From NCBI GenBank assembly GCA_030765065.1, contig CM060981.1, positions 229,221,152 to 229,285,151 on the forward strand: a DNA stretch of 64,000 nucleotides, written 5' to 3'. Position numbers and translations under genes: made by a program. The notes below the pieces were generated by a model. That model ran no database searches, was not told where the DNA came from, and worked only from the letters and a program-made list of their open reading frames with translations. Shown here piece after piece: positions 9,126 to 22,029 of this stretch. The DNA is from Deroplatys truncata (taxonomy: Eukaryota; Arthropoda; Insecta; Mantodea; Mantidae). Numbering within the stretch: position 1 is the first letter of the stretch; each line of letters begins with the position of its first letter.

Positions 9126-10144
9126 TGAGGTGGTTTAGTGCTTACGTAATATGTTTTTACGTAAATTATTAGAACTTGAAGATCTTATATTGTTTGGTTA
9201 CATAATTTTAACTGCCCCACGTATGGGCGTCAATTTGAAGTGGTAAATTTATAATGTTATTTGTGTATGTGTGTTTACTTCATGTGGTGAAGCCATTTTG
9301 TGACGTGATTCTTTGTTAGGTTTGTAGCTCCATCTGGTGTTAGCAATTTGCGGCAGTATTAGTTTTTGTTTGAAAGAATGCTACTTTTATTTTATTTAAT
9401 TTTTGTTTAACTGTCCTCCGGCTAGCTATGATCTTTTGGTCAAGCACTTCTCTTTATACAGGTTGTGTAAACGGAAGGGAGTCTCTTTTCCAAAGATAAC
9501 ACTGATGAAAGAATTTGTTTTACACTTTTATTGTCGAACACATTTACTATCACATTTACACATTGATCTTGACACTCGCCAAACTGAAACTGTTATAATA
9601 ACTTCATTACTGATCACTCTTAATTCGCGTACTTCAACTTTTTGTATAATTAACTTTACAACACTTTAGATTTTTCATAGTTCTGCTACGCGTAACTTGT
9701 GAATCGATAGCCGACGTGTAATATTTCTGCTGGACTGAAGGCGACGTGTATCATACAAAATATTTTCGACGAACTGACGGACTGAAGGCGACGTGTAGTG
9801 TACAAAGATTTTTGATGAACTGACTGACTGAAGGACTTTACCTCTAACCTACTCTTTTTATACTCATACACCCGATATGCCTAAAGATTATAACTGAGTT
9901 GCAATTGGCTAATAAAACGCGCCAACATTACGTAACTTCCTCGTTTCCAATAATGATAAAAAGCTCACCCCCTCGCTGCATTATTGCACGCTATTATTGT
10001 CAGTTTCAGTAAGGCCGTATAAACTTACTTCTCAATAATAATTACAGTCAACAAACATCTCAAATCAATGTCACACAAAAATGCATATTTATACTATAAT
10101 CATTCTTTACATTTAAATAATTTGTGATACAAATTACTACATCA
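9126..10144 (-). mobile_element. Diverged LTR of the gypsy-1 family, with primer site retained
   Basis: About 1 kb aligns from end to end with the 1110-bp LTRs at 24270 and 32241. Shared blocks include GTGCTTACGTAATATG at one end and TTTGTGATACAAATTACT..CATCA at the other, plus several indels. Because a primer-site-like sequence lies at its left, it is a 5' LTR with the beginning of the interior, not a solo LTR. The rest of that element is absent. Confidence 0.85.
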
Positions 10145-10205
10145 AAAATTAATATCTATCCAATTAATTAAAAATGTCTTTAACGATAAAAGCAAAATGC
10201 CTCGT

Positions 10206-10753
10206 AGCAGATATAAAACCGAGGGGATGGTTCAGGTGGTAACGTCTGTGACCCGGGTTTGATCCCCGGCGACCGCCCACTCTAACCCATGAGTTTTTTC
10301 GGGTTTTTTCCCGGGTCTTCAGGTGAATGTTGAAGTGGTTTCTTTTCTCTCCGAAGTTCCGGTCCCTCCATTCATCATTTCATTCATCCTTCATCCCGTT
10401 GTCTCTTTTAGTGTCAGTGACGGCGTTTTGGTGCAGTGTGTCAGGGGGAAAGGGTTGCTCTGTGTGAACCTTCTCCGTCCCTCTGCTTTCGGCTGACTGC
10501 CGGGGGGCGTTGGATCCCCTTTGTATGGAGTGAGGTTCCAGGTCTGCCTGTCCGTCTGCCGGGGTGTCTATGTCTGGAAATTTAGGAACCTTCATGACTG
10601 TGCCATTGCTCCTGTATCCGGCCGCCCGGTGTCTCCTTTCGTCTCACCCTGTCTCCCGGAGACGCCCTATTAGGGCGTTGGTAGAATATCCGCTCTGGAT
10701 CAGTGCTGAGTCTGCTCCATTTTGGAAGATAAGGTAAAACAAGCAGATATAAA
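10206..10753 (+). mobile_element. tRNA-derived SINE, family 3, complete with 12-bp target duplication
   Basis: The body runs about 10218-10741 (524 bases). The head has A-box-like ATGGTTCAGGTGG and B-box-like GGGTTTGATCCC near 10255-10266, followed by GTTTTTTCGGGTTTTTTCCC and a long GC-richer body. AGCAGATATAAA flanks it on both sides (10206-10217 and 10742-10753) as a target duplication. The same 12-mer precedes the truncated copy at 7579. Confidence 0.8.
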
Positions 10754-12475
10754 TAGAAGCTTTTGTAGGAATACTTGCGGAAGGGATAAAGGTGAGATGA
10801 ATTTTAGTAGACCGAATTTAAAGAGATGGTGCGTGGATTTGCAGGAAAAGCCCCACCGTGTATCAAACAACAGTATATGGATTTTTTTCATTTATGACAT
10901 AATATAGAAAGCAGTGAAGCCCTTTTCATTCTTAGTAAAATTAGTATAACAGGAAACCTTGCTTATGAAAGAAATGTAGAGCTCATTTACGGTAGATTAT
11001 GATCCAAAGAGTAAAAGTAGTTTTATTTTATAAGTAGGAATGTTTGCGAAACGAAGACTCTAGGCCGAGTTTCACAATCCTACAAGAAAAATAAAACCAC
11101 TTTTAACACGTGTGGCGTATACTATTTTTAGACAGGGCTCAAATTTGTAGAATATTAATAATATATCAATTCCTGAAACTAACAGATAGAACGCGTTCTT
11201 GAAACAAGAGAAATGACGTTAAAAAGGAGATGTCACATGCTTTAAGGCTTTGTTGATTCGCTAGCAGTCACTTTCAGTGAGATTATTTTTACCATGTTTT
11301 TCCTTACAGCAGGCAATGGAGCAAACAATGCTCTATCATACTGCTATCTGCAGTTTTTGGGCAAGTAGTTGTAGTGTTATTCTTTCTGCTGCTTTTGTAA
11401 TTTCACTTCCATTTTAGTTCCTTCTGAATTCATAATTTGCGGCATTTAATTTTTAGTTAGGTTAGATAAAGGAATAGCGTTTTAGATCAAAGAATGCTGC
11501 CAATATAACATATAGGTTAACTCCATAAGGAATTGCAATAAATTGAAATATGACGATTTCTATTGTAAGAGACAGTGCAAGCGCCATGAGAAATTAATCA
11601 TTAAAAAAACATAATGAAAAGTAAAACTTCATCAAACCAAGTCGATTTATTAAACACGTACAAATACAAAGGGTAATTGTCATGTGATTGGACTGAAAAC
11701 CAAAGTTGGTGACACTGAAGATTATTGCTTTGCTCCTGTGATCTATGTTAGGGTTTCTACTTTTAGGCCATGCTGTCTAAAAGATATATGATCCTAGACG
11801 GATGTTTTCGAAACATTGCATTACTTTTTGTTCATGTTTTCCGAAGTTTTAAGGCAATGCATCTATGAAAATCAAAAAAATCTGTAGTTTTGTTCTGATG
11901 CTTTGACTTTTTACCATGTACGAGTACTCGGCACATAAAACATATATAGCACACAACATTTTAACACCCAATGTACAATCGTTGAGCTTCGTACACAAAT
12001 ATAAAGAAATTGTTATGCAGGCACTTTTTAGTGTTAATTAGATTAACAGAAAGATGTTTTTTTACACGGTTATTGTATTTTTCAATCTTTTAAATTTCAG
12101 TTATGAAAAATAATTAATTTCAACGAAGCTTTTCATATCTTAAATAGTGCATAAAATTTTCAATAAATAATTTCTGAAGCGCTCCTGAAAATTTCAAGCT
12201 AAAGAGTTGTAAACTGTAGTCCAAGGAACACTTTGAATAGTGAAAAAGTGCTAAAAAAGTGAATTGAGGAGAATTAGTTTAAAGTTCAACTACGGCTTTA
12301 CATAAATGGTACAGGACCAATTAAATTGCCATTAGTGACTTTAAAACCTTTGATTTTAAAAAATAAATTGTGTAGCATGAAAATACAAGTTTTAAGCATA
12401 ATAAAATGAAACAAATGTTCAGTTTTTTTACCACATTGCACCGATGGATTGTTCTAACTATAGCATTGATGACAA
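10754..12475. other. Unassigned intergenic DNA
   Basis: No recognised coding, RNA or repeat feature. Short open frames here lack any domain. Confidence 0.5.
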
Positions 12476-13203
12476 ACGCTTCAGATTTGAGGTCCCTCGA
12501 ATTAAAAAAGAGCATTTATAGAAAAAGATTCGTGCTTGTGTGTTTCTCTGAGAAGCATAGCTCAAAAACTAAAAGTGGGGTATATACCTAACCTGGTATT
12601 TAGGTTAGTACGTTCCAAAGATGCGACACGAAGATTTTCAAGAACATCCCTCCATCCTATGCTATCCTTTACAAGGAACATTTTTGACATTTTTGATTTG
12701 TTAAAAAAGTCTCTATTGATTTTGATTAAAATACCATATATTAAAGATACATACATGACAAATAAAATTTAGAGGTGTCATGAAGTTTTCTAGGAAAAGC
12801 CTGTGAAATCCACTTCATTTGGAAGCATTTTGTATAATCCTGTATAATTCGTGAACGTTAAGCGATAGACGAAAACACACAACACAGAAAAGTAAGTCTC
12901 TTTATAACACACAATTTATTTCCAATAAGCTTTTTGTCACATAAGCTATTTCTGAGAGACTGTTATTAAAGGCTCGAATTGTTCCTAGTTAAAGAAGTCT
13001 TGTCAACATTCAGTTGTTTCTCACGATGTCATGGAAACAGTATGAAATTTTAAGGCCAGCATATATCGTCCAGTTCTAAAACACTTAACTAACCTTCTGT
13101 AAAGGTTTATTTGGGTTCAAATGTAGTAAGTAAATAAAATAAGCTTTCGCAATAAACAAGAGAGGGTGGAGAAAGTCGTGTGACTGAATCACATCACACT
13201 TTC
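12476..13203 (+). repeat. Rep subtype B, forward, 5'-truncated and diverged
   Basis: It contains TTGAGGTCCC, AAGATGCGACACGAAGATTTTCAAGAA and the B block CTCACGATGTCATGG, and ends GTGGAGAAAGTCG..CACATCACA. The family's first ~90 bases are missing. Confidence 0.75.
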
Positions 13204-13483
13204 TGTTTTCCTGTTTTTCCACCCTCTGTTTACGTTTTGCCTTAGAAGGAATTACTCAGTCCCGTGGTGAGTCGACCACACAGTACCTCAAGCCACAAAT
13301 CGCCAAAGCAGATTCATTAGCGAGTGTGGCCACAGGAGTGAGTGAGTGGTGACACAAACAGCTGACTGTGATTTGATTTATATAAAGATAGGCGTGGATT
13401 ATACCTTCCCTTAACATTGGTACCTTTGAGGTTTGTTGTATTATTCTCTATCTTTATAGTTTTAGTTGTACATTTCTGTTCCT
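13204..13483. other. Unassigned intergenic DNA
   Basis: Nothing recognised. Confidence 0.5.
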
Positions 13484-14866
13484 TTAACCCTAGAGGGACC
13501 ATAGGGAGGGGTCAATTTATATCCATACTATTTATAACTATCACTGTTATAGTATAGAACATTTTCAGACCATGGTGTTCTCATTTTGTGTCAGAAATAG
13601 TATAAAGTTAACGATTCAATAAAGACAAACCTTTGTTTTGGTTGAAAACCTAATTATATGGACTAAATTTCGAAGTGGTCACAAAATAGCCCTCCGTCGG
13701 TCCAGCTCGTAACAATTTTTATTCAAAATTATGAAATAAATGTTAAAACTATGGCCTTATTGTTAGAAAATGCACACATATGTTGTAACAATGAACGTTG
13801 TTTGGAAACCAACATTATATTGTAACGTATGGGTCAGGTTAAGTTAAATTATTTTCCTAAATATGACTTTTCTTTAGAATTTGACTCATATGAAGCTTAT
13901 TTCTTGCATTCTTACTTCACGTGGTGTAACCGAGGATGTACAGTGAGTCGTTTAGCACTAGGCATTTCCTGTGGTATTATGTGGGTTGTTGATGCCAACT
14001 CGTGGAGTAGAGGTTATCTCTCCATATATGGCCATATTCTATGTGGAGGCGTCTATGTATAATATAAAGTCTTCCATAAATCTATAGGCATGGCAGTCTT
14101 GATAGGAACAACCCCAGGTGCGGCTGGAGGCGCTGCCCAGATCAACACCCACCTTTGGATATGGCATCCAGCGTAACATTTACTCAATGGCATTAGCTAT
14201 CCAGAAACTGGCCTTTCTCTCAATTAATTCTCTTACTTAATTCTAAAAATGGCTTGCTTGCACAATTTCATTTTCTCTACTCGTTTATTGTATTAAATTT
14301 ATGTTATCGTTTTTGTTAACTGTGTCTTGCTATTCAGAGTTGCTCTCCAACCCTTTCTGACGCGTGCTCCCAAATTGTAATGTTTTTACCCATTCTAAGG
14401 TAGGACGCCATAATATTGCATTATTGGAAATACTGCATGGATTAAAAACTCATTTTATAGGCAGTATTATTCTGTCTCTGACCATCGTATAATACAGAAA
14501 TTCAAACAGATAATTATATAATATGGAAAAGGAATCGGAAGCAGCTTTAGAACATCACGAGGAAGAAAGTTATGATGTTTTTGATGAGTGAGTTAGTGAA
14601 ACTGAAAATTAAGTTCATCAGATTGAAGTCATGAACTGTGATTATGATAATGATGATGACGACGCAGAACCCAATTTTACTGTATGCACTTTAAGTGACA
14701 GTGAAACTGATAGGAATGTTAACAATAATAGTGCAAGTGTAATAATTGTGGAGTATGTGACTGAAAGTGGAAGGGTTTATGTATACCTAACCAACCTCGT
14801 CTCGCGCGAAGAACTGCTGCAAATACAGTACGTGGAAAGCCTGGACTGCAACAACTTTCAATAATT
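13484..14866 (+). mobile_element. Possible piggyBac-like left end and decayed N-terminal reading
   Basis: At 13484 TTAA is followed by CCCTAGAGGGACCATAGGG. This fits the TTAA target and CCC-starting terminus of piggyBac-type elements. About 1 kb further, an interrupted plus-strand reading (14523-14864) is strongly acidic, including a DNDDDDAEPNF stretch, as piggyBac transposase N-termini often are. It has two internal stops. No matching right end (GGG followed by TTAA) or DDE core was found. This is a weak inference, and chance is a real alternative. Confidence 0.25.
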
Positions 14867-15000
14867 AATTTAATTTGACAGTTTCCAAGATATAAAAAGT
14901 ATTTTGTGAAAATATATATTATAAAAATACATATTGATTCTTAATATACAATATTTCTTATTTAGTATACCTTAATAAAGAACTAATACTTACAAAAAAA

Positions 15001-15224
15001 TCTGATGTGTTACACTCGCATGACTTTCTCTACTCTTGTACAAACTATTTTTACAAACGCTTATTCTCCATATGCTTTATGTTAATCAAGATGTTAATCT
15101 TATTGCTAATTTTCTTGTAGGTGCAAGGGGAATGTGGTAGGCTTTAAGGGATATTCAAATCTTTTAAGCGCTGGTTGCTATGTGGCGCATTCCATTCTCT
15201 TTGCATGTCCAGGACATAAAAAAA
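15001..15224 (-). repeat. Rep subtype A, end part, reverse orientation
   Basis: It starts TCTGATGTGTTACACTCGC and is cut in the A run after AGGACATAAAAAAA, where the next copy begins. Confidence 0.85.
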
Positions 15225-15976
15225 TCTGATGTGTTACACTCACACGACTTTCTCTACTCTTGTACAAACTATTTTTACAAACTTTTATTCTCCATCTACT
15301 TCATGTTAATCGAGATTAACATTTGCAGACTCTATCTTATTGCTAATTTTCTTGTAGATGTAAGGGGAATATATATTTACAAGGGCAATATAGAAATACA
15401 GTAGCCTTTAAGCACATACATATCTCTTAATAGCTGGTTGCTAGGTGCAGCACTATTCCCTTTGCCACAGATTAATACTCTTTGCATATCCAAGACAAAA
15501 AAATGAATAACGAATTCCCATTTGAGAAAATAAAAATTGAAAAATTTAAGGGAATAACAAGCAATATCCGAAAATGTTTCACTTAACAACAAAAATGTAT
15601 ATGCCATAAATTGTGTATTTTAACGCGATCTACATCTTTTGTGTAGTAAAATTTTGTCTATCTCTTATGGTTTACTAGTTTACCAAAAGTCGTTCTCAAT
15701 GAAGAATACTTTTGGAGACATTCACAGAAAATTCAAGATATACATTTTATTTGTGATGAAAATATCTTAAACATATGATATTTTAATCAAAATCGTTAGC
15801 CATTTTTGAGAAAATTAAAATTTTCGAAAAATGTTCCATGTAAAGGGTACTCTGTGGTGGGGGGATTTTCTTGAAAACGTTCGTGTCGCATCTCTGGAAG
15901 ATACTGAACCTAAATACCAAGTTTGGTGTTTATCCGACTGTTCGTTTCTGAGTTATGCTGTTCACAGACAGACACG

Positions 15977-16025
<49 letters not shown>

Positions 16026-16170
16026 ACAGACACACACGGACATGTTTCCAAAAAAAAAATTGGATTCAGGGGATCTCAAAACATGCATTTCCGGTGAAAT
16101 CTCGGAATCGAATTTTTGGGTGGAATACAATACTTCCCCTACATACTATACGTAGTAGAGAAAGTAAAAA
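15225..16170 (-). repeat. Rep subtype A variant, complete reverse copy
   Basis: It runs from TCTGATGTGTTACACTC to ACGTAGTAGAGAAAGTAAAAA. It shares with the copy at 51477-52417 a variant middle section (TTGCAGACTCTATC, GTAGCCTTTAAGCACATACATA, GCACTATTCCCTTTG). This pair therefore forms a sub-branch of the family. Confidence 0.9.
15985..16037 (+). repeat. (CA)n microsatellite inside Rep
   Basis: A CA run of about 17 units, then CAGA-interrupted units. It lies at the fixed microsatellite position of the family. Confidence 0.9.
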
Positions 16171-17967
16171 TTGTAAACACAACCATAATGGTAACATATA
16201 ACGGTGGAGATTATTTAGCCCTCCCTTGGTCTAGTGTTTTAACAAAAACGGCTTGGTCTACCTATAGATGATAATAATATGCAGTAATTATTAACTAAAT
16301 TCTTTGAAGGAATATCTTCCTCTGCATTTGCAATACCCAGTAGGTTGTATCTTTTCCTACATAAAGCTTTGCGTTTAAAGATTACATGAGAAGCGATTTC
16401 GTCTTCTTAGTTGCATAGTCTATATACCGGTTCTTTTTTAAAAATTCCATTGTATGCGAGCGTTTCCTTAACCTACAATGTCCCGTTAATTGTTCAGTTA
16501 ATAGGTTTATTTAGCATCTATTGAATTTTAATATATCTTCTGTAAACAATGAGGACATTTACTCATCAGCCGCTAACTGCATTTGTATCCTTCTGTTTGA
16601 AACCATTCCGTTTGGTGGAAATAATTAATTCACTCAACAATGGTTCTTCGATCTGGATTGAAAAGAATGCCAGAAACTGATTCTGGTCTAGTAAGTGATT
16701 GAGCAGATCCTTTCCTCACAATAAAGATATCTGATTTTTTCTTTTACCTAATATTCCCTTATGTCCAGGCATCCACCTTGTTTTTTTCAGCTGTATAAGG
16801 CTTATTAGGCAGTCCCAGACAAGTGACTGTTATTTCCGCATGTTGCTGGTAAATCTATATTGCCTAATTTGAATTAGGTTTTCAGGGAATTCCTTTATTG
16901 TGATTGAGGTGTGTTAAATAGAAGCATTAGTTTCACATATTGCGAATCGGTATTGCTTACGAAAGTCGTGTGAGAGTGGTATTTCAGATTTTTTTCTATA
17001 AATTTCCCCTTATCCTCAAAAGAAAAATCAAATTCTCTCAGCTCTTTGAACGCCCCCATGCTCCTGTATGAAGTTGTTTATCGTCCTCATTTATTCTGTG
17101 CCTGTGCATAAATGAGATATAATCAGTTTTGAACTAAATATATTTTAGTTAAGGTGTACTTTACTTGTACATTTGTGCTATATGTAAAAACAAACTCGGT
17201 TACGTGAAATTTCATTATTTTAAAAACAATATTTTACCAAAAGGAAGTTTTCTACGCTATTCTGCAGAATGGGACGAAAATTGTAAATGATTACGCATTT
17301 CTATTTATTCTTTTTCGGAAAGGTTTTATGCAAAATGTTAATTTCTTTATTTTTTGTATAGCAGCTTTTGTATAGCAGCTATAGGAACAGTGTAATTCTA
17401 GAGGTGAGCATCAGATTTTGTGAGAAAAAAAACATGTTCCATTTCTTATCAATCTAAGGTAGAATGCTTTACAGAAGCTGAAAGGATTGCAATTCTGATA
17501 ATATTGACCAAAGATGTGGCGGAAAATGTACACAAGAGGTAATATTCATATTTTTCAAAGAAAAGCATCCAAATCAGCAATCAGCTTCAGCGTGAGTAGG
17601 ATAGATAAACAAAATGAACGATCTTGGACAAGTCAGTTACAAAAACGTTCTGGATAACTTCCGAATACTAAAGTTGGATGTGCGAGAATGCTTTACAAAA
17701 AGTTTAATTTAGTACTATTGGTACAATAGTGCAGAAGTAACAATCTCCGCTGCCGATAGTTCTATAACAAAACTTACTACAGCCTTCATCTGCAACAAGT
17801 AAACCCAGCTCGCTAACGTATATCCTACAAGTAAGCGTGCTCTTCCCCCATCACAATAAACTTCTCTTACCTACATTAATAATTCAGTTGTGCACAGGGG
17901 TGCCCAACTCCACAAAGGTTATGGTGCATCCCACCAAAACAATCATCCCCCGCATTTTTCTGAACTA
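16171..17967. other. Unassigned intergenic DNA
   Basis: A short stretch at about 16963-16996 (GAAAGTCGTGTGAGAGTGG..TCAGATTTTTTT) resembles the extreme end of Rep. Otherwise nothing is recognised. Confidence 0.5.
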
Positions 17968-19356
17968 CACTGCCATTTGTAAAAATTGCAACACCAAGAA
18001 GGAAAACCATGAATTCAATGAATTTAATACCTCAAATTAGGTACATGACAAGTAATAAATGATAAACTTTTCAAATCTATACATGGCCTTTGAGTCCTAA
18101 TATTGAGTATTTGGTGTGGCCTCCATGCGCTGCAACTAGAGCTGCTATACGCCGTGGAATTGAATAAAAAAGGTTCTGAATAAGTTCCTGAGGGATTTCC
18201 CTCCACGCAGTTTGTATTCGAGCCCACAAATCCGTGACACTGGTAACTGGAGGAACGTGATGCACCGATGCCGACCAACTATATCCCAGACATGTTCGAT
18301 GGGCGACATGTTGGAGAACGTGCAGACCAGGGAAGCAATGGTACCCGTTGCTCTTCAAAGAAGGCTTGTACATTCCTCGCAATATGTGGCCGAGCATTGT
18401 CCTGCTGAAATGTGACCTGTGGAGATGCCTGAAGCAGTACCTCAGGCTCTACAACCACCGTTAGCTACCGGTCGCTGCTCAAAGTGCACTCAATTCCTAG
18501 GAAACGAGATCAGTTGTTGTATCCAATGGTGCCCCAAACCATCACACTGGTGTTTGTACGCTATGCCGCTCAACAATGCAGCCCTCCAGGTTGCGCTCTC
18601 CACGGTACCGCCGGACACGTATGCGGCCATCACTGTAGGACACGTTGAAGCAGGACTCGTCCGAAAAGACTACATTTTACCACTCAGCACCCCAGTGACG
18701 GTGTTCATGTACCCATTGCAGTCGGTGGAGTTTGTAATTTCTGGACAATGGAAGCCGACGTAATGGCATATATGCAACCAGTCCAACCTGCAGCAGACGG
18801 CGACGAAACGTTGATGCAGACAAGTTCACGCCTGTTGCAGTACTTGCAGTACTTCAGCGTCGTGTCAACACTGTGGATGAAGCTGTACGGTCCGTTATAT
18901 CCATTCGGACAAGATGACGGTCATCCCGTGCTCTGGTCCTCTTCCGTGGTCCAGTACCCGCTCTTCGCTCCGTACGGCCTTCATCTATCCAGTGCTTCCA
19001 CACACGCATCACTGTCGTAGCAACAATGCCACGGTATGACAAAGCCGCTTCCCGGAGACCAATCATTTTGCCCCGTTCGAACTCGCTCAAATGTCGATAT
19101 GCTCCGTTTGACGTCGACAAGGCATACTGGCACTTACTTTATTGTTTGCACCTTGTTTGACAGCTCTGCACCGACTACACTGGGCGCAACACTGACTTTG
19201 TTGGACCAACACAAGTGGGCACTGCTCGGCCTACGTGTACTCCATCTCTCTGCAAACCTAATCACTTATTCCTTGCACACTCTTCTACACTTCCACCAAA
19301 TTTAGAGTTATTCGGGTAATTCTTTCTTGTTGTTGCAATTTTCACAAATAGCAGTG
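17968..19356 (-). mobile_element. Tc1-like transposon, full length but decayed
   Basis: The element is flanked by TA (17966-17967 and 19357-19358). It has imperfect terminal inverted repeats: CACTGCCATTTGTAAAAATT at the left, and on the opposite strand CACTGCTATTTGTGAAAATT at the right, followed by GCAACA on both sides. The length, 1389 bp, is normal for Tc1 elements. The interior holds a minus-strand transposase relic. Confidence 0.9.
18077..19120 (-). pseudogene. Tc1-type transposase relic
   Basis: On the minus strand the N-terminal reading (19120-18854) has the Tc1 DNA-binding region RHLSEFERGKMIGLREA and a second helix region ending RHLVRMDITDRTASS. The C-terminal reading (18397-18077) has TDLWARIQTAWREIPQELIQ and AALVAAHGGHTKY, the usual end of insect Tc1 transposases. 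Between them the frame is broken several times; I could trace the antisense of the DDE region but no intact triad. The role in life was cut-and-paste transposition at TA. It is certainly non-functional now. Confidence 0.9.
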
Positions 19357-19807
19357 TATTCAGTTCCTTTTCTCTGTTGGTGGAAAGCTTCACAAACGGG
19401 CTGGCTTACAGGTACTGTATAGCCATTGTGATATCGGGACACAATAAAAGCTTAAGCAAATAATAATTGGAAATAAAATAAGAAGATGTAATACCTACAG
19501 CAAAAATTACAAATAAAATATTTGGCATGTGGTGTATTCTATTACTTAATTTTCCAATATATCTTATTCCATCTATCCAAACAGACCAATATAGTAATTG
19601 TAATAACGCTTTACGTTCTGAATAACTACGTATCTACCTTTAATGTTATAGTTCCTTTTAAAAAATTCCAAAAATTATCACTTGATACGCCACGTTATAC
19701 CACAAAGTATGAATTATACTTAATATTACCTTTGGGAGGATAAAGCACATTTAGATTAACAAATTTAAGATTCAAACTGAGTTAACAATTACGTACTGAA
19801 TTAAAAA
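19357..19807. other. Unassigned AT-rich DNA
   Basis: Nothing recognised. Confidence 0.5.
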
Positions 19808-20726
19808 TCTGATGTGATACATTCACATGTCTTTCTCTGCCCTCTATGGTTTATTAGTGAATATACAATCTATTCTCACTAAAGCTTATTTTTATATCTA
19901 CCATATTTTAATCCAAATAAACCTTTGCAAAAATAGTTAAAATACACATTTCGTTATAAATACAAAGAGAACGGTGATAGTCAAATGTTTAAGAATTGGA
20001 CGCTATATGCTGGCCTTAAAATTACATATTGTTTCCATACAATCGCGAGAAACACCCGAATGTTGAAAGTAATTTAAAGAATGACCAAGAAATGAACAGT
20101 TCGAACTGTTAATAACAGATTTTCAGAAATGGCTTATGCCATAAAAAACTTATTTAAAATAGATTGTGTGTTTTAAAGGGATCTATATTTTTTGTGTAGT
20201 ACGTTCTCATCTATCGCTTAACGTTTACCAGTTACACCAGATTATATAAAATTCCTTCCAAATGAAGAGGACTTCAAAGGCTATTCCCAGAAAATTCAAG
20301 ACATACGCTTTATTTATCATGTAAATATTCTTAATATGTACTATTTTAATCAAAATCGTTAGTCATTTTTAGAAAATAAAAATCTCCGAAAAATGTTTTA
20401 TGTAAAGGGTATTTGAGGGTTGGGAGATATTCTTGAAAATCTTCGTGTCGAATCCTTGGAAGATACTGAACTTAAATGCTAAGTTTGGTACTTATCGACT
20501 TTTAGTTTTTAAGTTATGCTGTTCAGGCACATACACAAACACAGACTGACACACACACACTCACACACACACACTCACACACACACACACACAGAGGCAC
20601 TTATTTAGAAAAGTGATTTTTTTATTCAGGGGTCTCAAAACATATATTTCCGGTGAAATCTCGACATCAAATTGTTGGGTGCAATACAACACTTCTCCTG
20701 GGTACCGTACGTAGTAGAGAAAAAAA
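19808..20726 (-). repeat. Rep subtype B, complete reverse copy
   Basis: It runs from TCTGATGTGATACATTCACATG to ACGTAGTAGAGAAAAAAA. It carries the B block (CAATCGCGAGAAACACCCGAATG) and a (CA)n-rich tract at 20539-20594. Confidence 0.85.
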
Positions 20727-22029
20727 TTGTAATACATTTGCTTATATTGTGGCGTGTGAGTGTGTATTGTCATACAAGACACTTTGTAGCGTCGCATTGT
20801 CGACGGTATTATTGGGGTGATTTGTTATTTCTTTCGGCTTGTTGGAAATTCCGTCTGGTATGACACTCGCCAACTCTGGCCGGCGTGCCTAGCCAGGGTT
20901 CGAGATGGGATAGATGTTAGCGTTACATCTTTGTGTGTTTGAGCGTCACCTGTTGAGTATGAGTGTAACGAGCAGGTCGCGTGTGCGAGGCATCTCCCCT
21001 CAATTATTTATTCCCGGTGTGTAATGTAGGGCCACTAATTGCTTTATTAATAAACCACAGGTCATGTGAATGATGTGAAATTTGTGTATAATTTGTTTAA
21101 AAACTCCGCGCCGTCATCGGAATGTAGTCACCAAGGTCCTGGTCCTCTCGCCGTTTGTATTTAAGCTTCCCTCATGTGCGTGTTGGGGTGATTAAAAGTT
21201 TAATAATTTGCTGGGAACCTTTCGAACCTCAGCCCAGCATGTAACAATATTACCTGCGTACTGTTTCCCCAAAATTTGGAATTCCCACTAAAATATTCCA
21301 AATGGCGAAACTTGCCATTTGGAACTTGCCCTCCCCCGTGGCCGGCCCTGGTCGTCAAAATAATACGATGGCTAACCAGGCCACTCAAGAAACCTGAACA
21401 CCCTCGTCCCCTACTTTCGTATACAAGAAGAGTCCATGTACCTCACCCCCTTCCTAAAATTCCCATAATTTTTTCTCTTCCTACATGCAATCTCCTCCAG
21501 CCTTTGGCTGATTATCAGTAGTGTAGCGTAATAAAATACTTTGGTTACACATTTTCTCTCACTCATTTGCGCTGCTGCTGCTGATTAACACGTCACATTT
21601 CCATTGTTTTATTGTGTGCCCGATAAATCATGCTTCTTCAAAGCAAATGAAGCGTATCTGCATTTTGAATACGACATTCTGATCCGTTCTGCTTCACATT
21701 TATAGCTTCAAATGTATTTCACTGAACCCCCATGGCTCTAAACGCAATGGTAACGACATACGAGGATAGCTCCGAAGCTTCCGGCCTCGCCGATAAGGAT
21801 TATCGCCTTTACAAAATCCTGTTGTGGCGTCGTACATTATCTATTGCACTTGTAATTTACGCTCCACTCTCCTTAGTTGTCAATATAGTTAAATAAAGAA
21901 GGTCATATGTAGAAGATTGCGATATGTTAAAAATTGAGTAGTAAGCTGTTGTTAAGTCCTTCACAAAATGACTTACTCCAAATGAAATTAAGTCGCGATT
22001 GGAACGGTGTACATGGGGAAGCCTCCCCC
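20727..22029. other. Unassigned intergenic DNA
   Basis: No domain recognised. The 20740-21250 part is somewhat GC-richer and could be an unrecognised element, but no boundaries are visible. Confidence 0.45.

Noticed and set aside
15930-16130. Cys/Val-rich or Thr/His-rich peptides over TG/CA tracts (also 20561, 40541, 51460, 60543)
   Set aside because: Pure translations of dinucleotide repeats.
18212-19305. Several plus-strand frames of 67-114 codons
   Set aside because: They are antisense to the Tc1 transposase relic.
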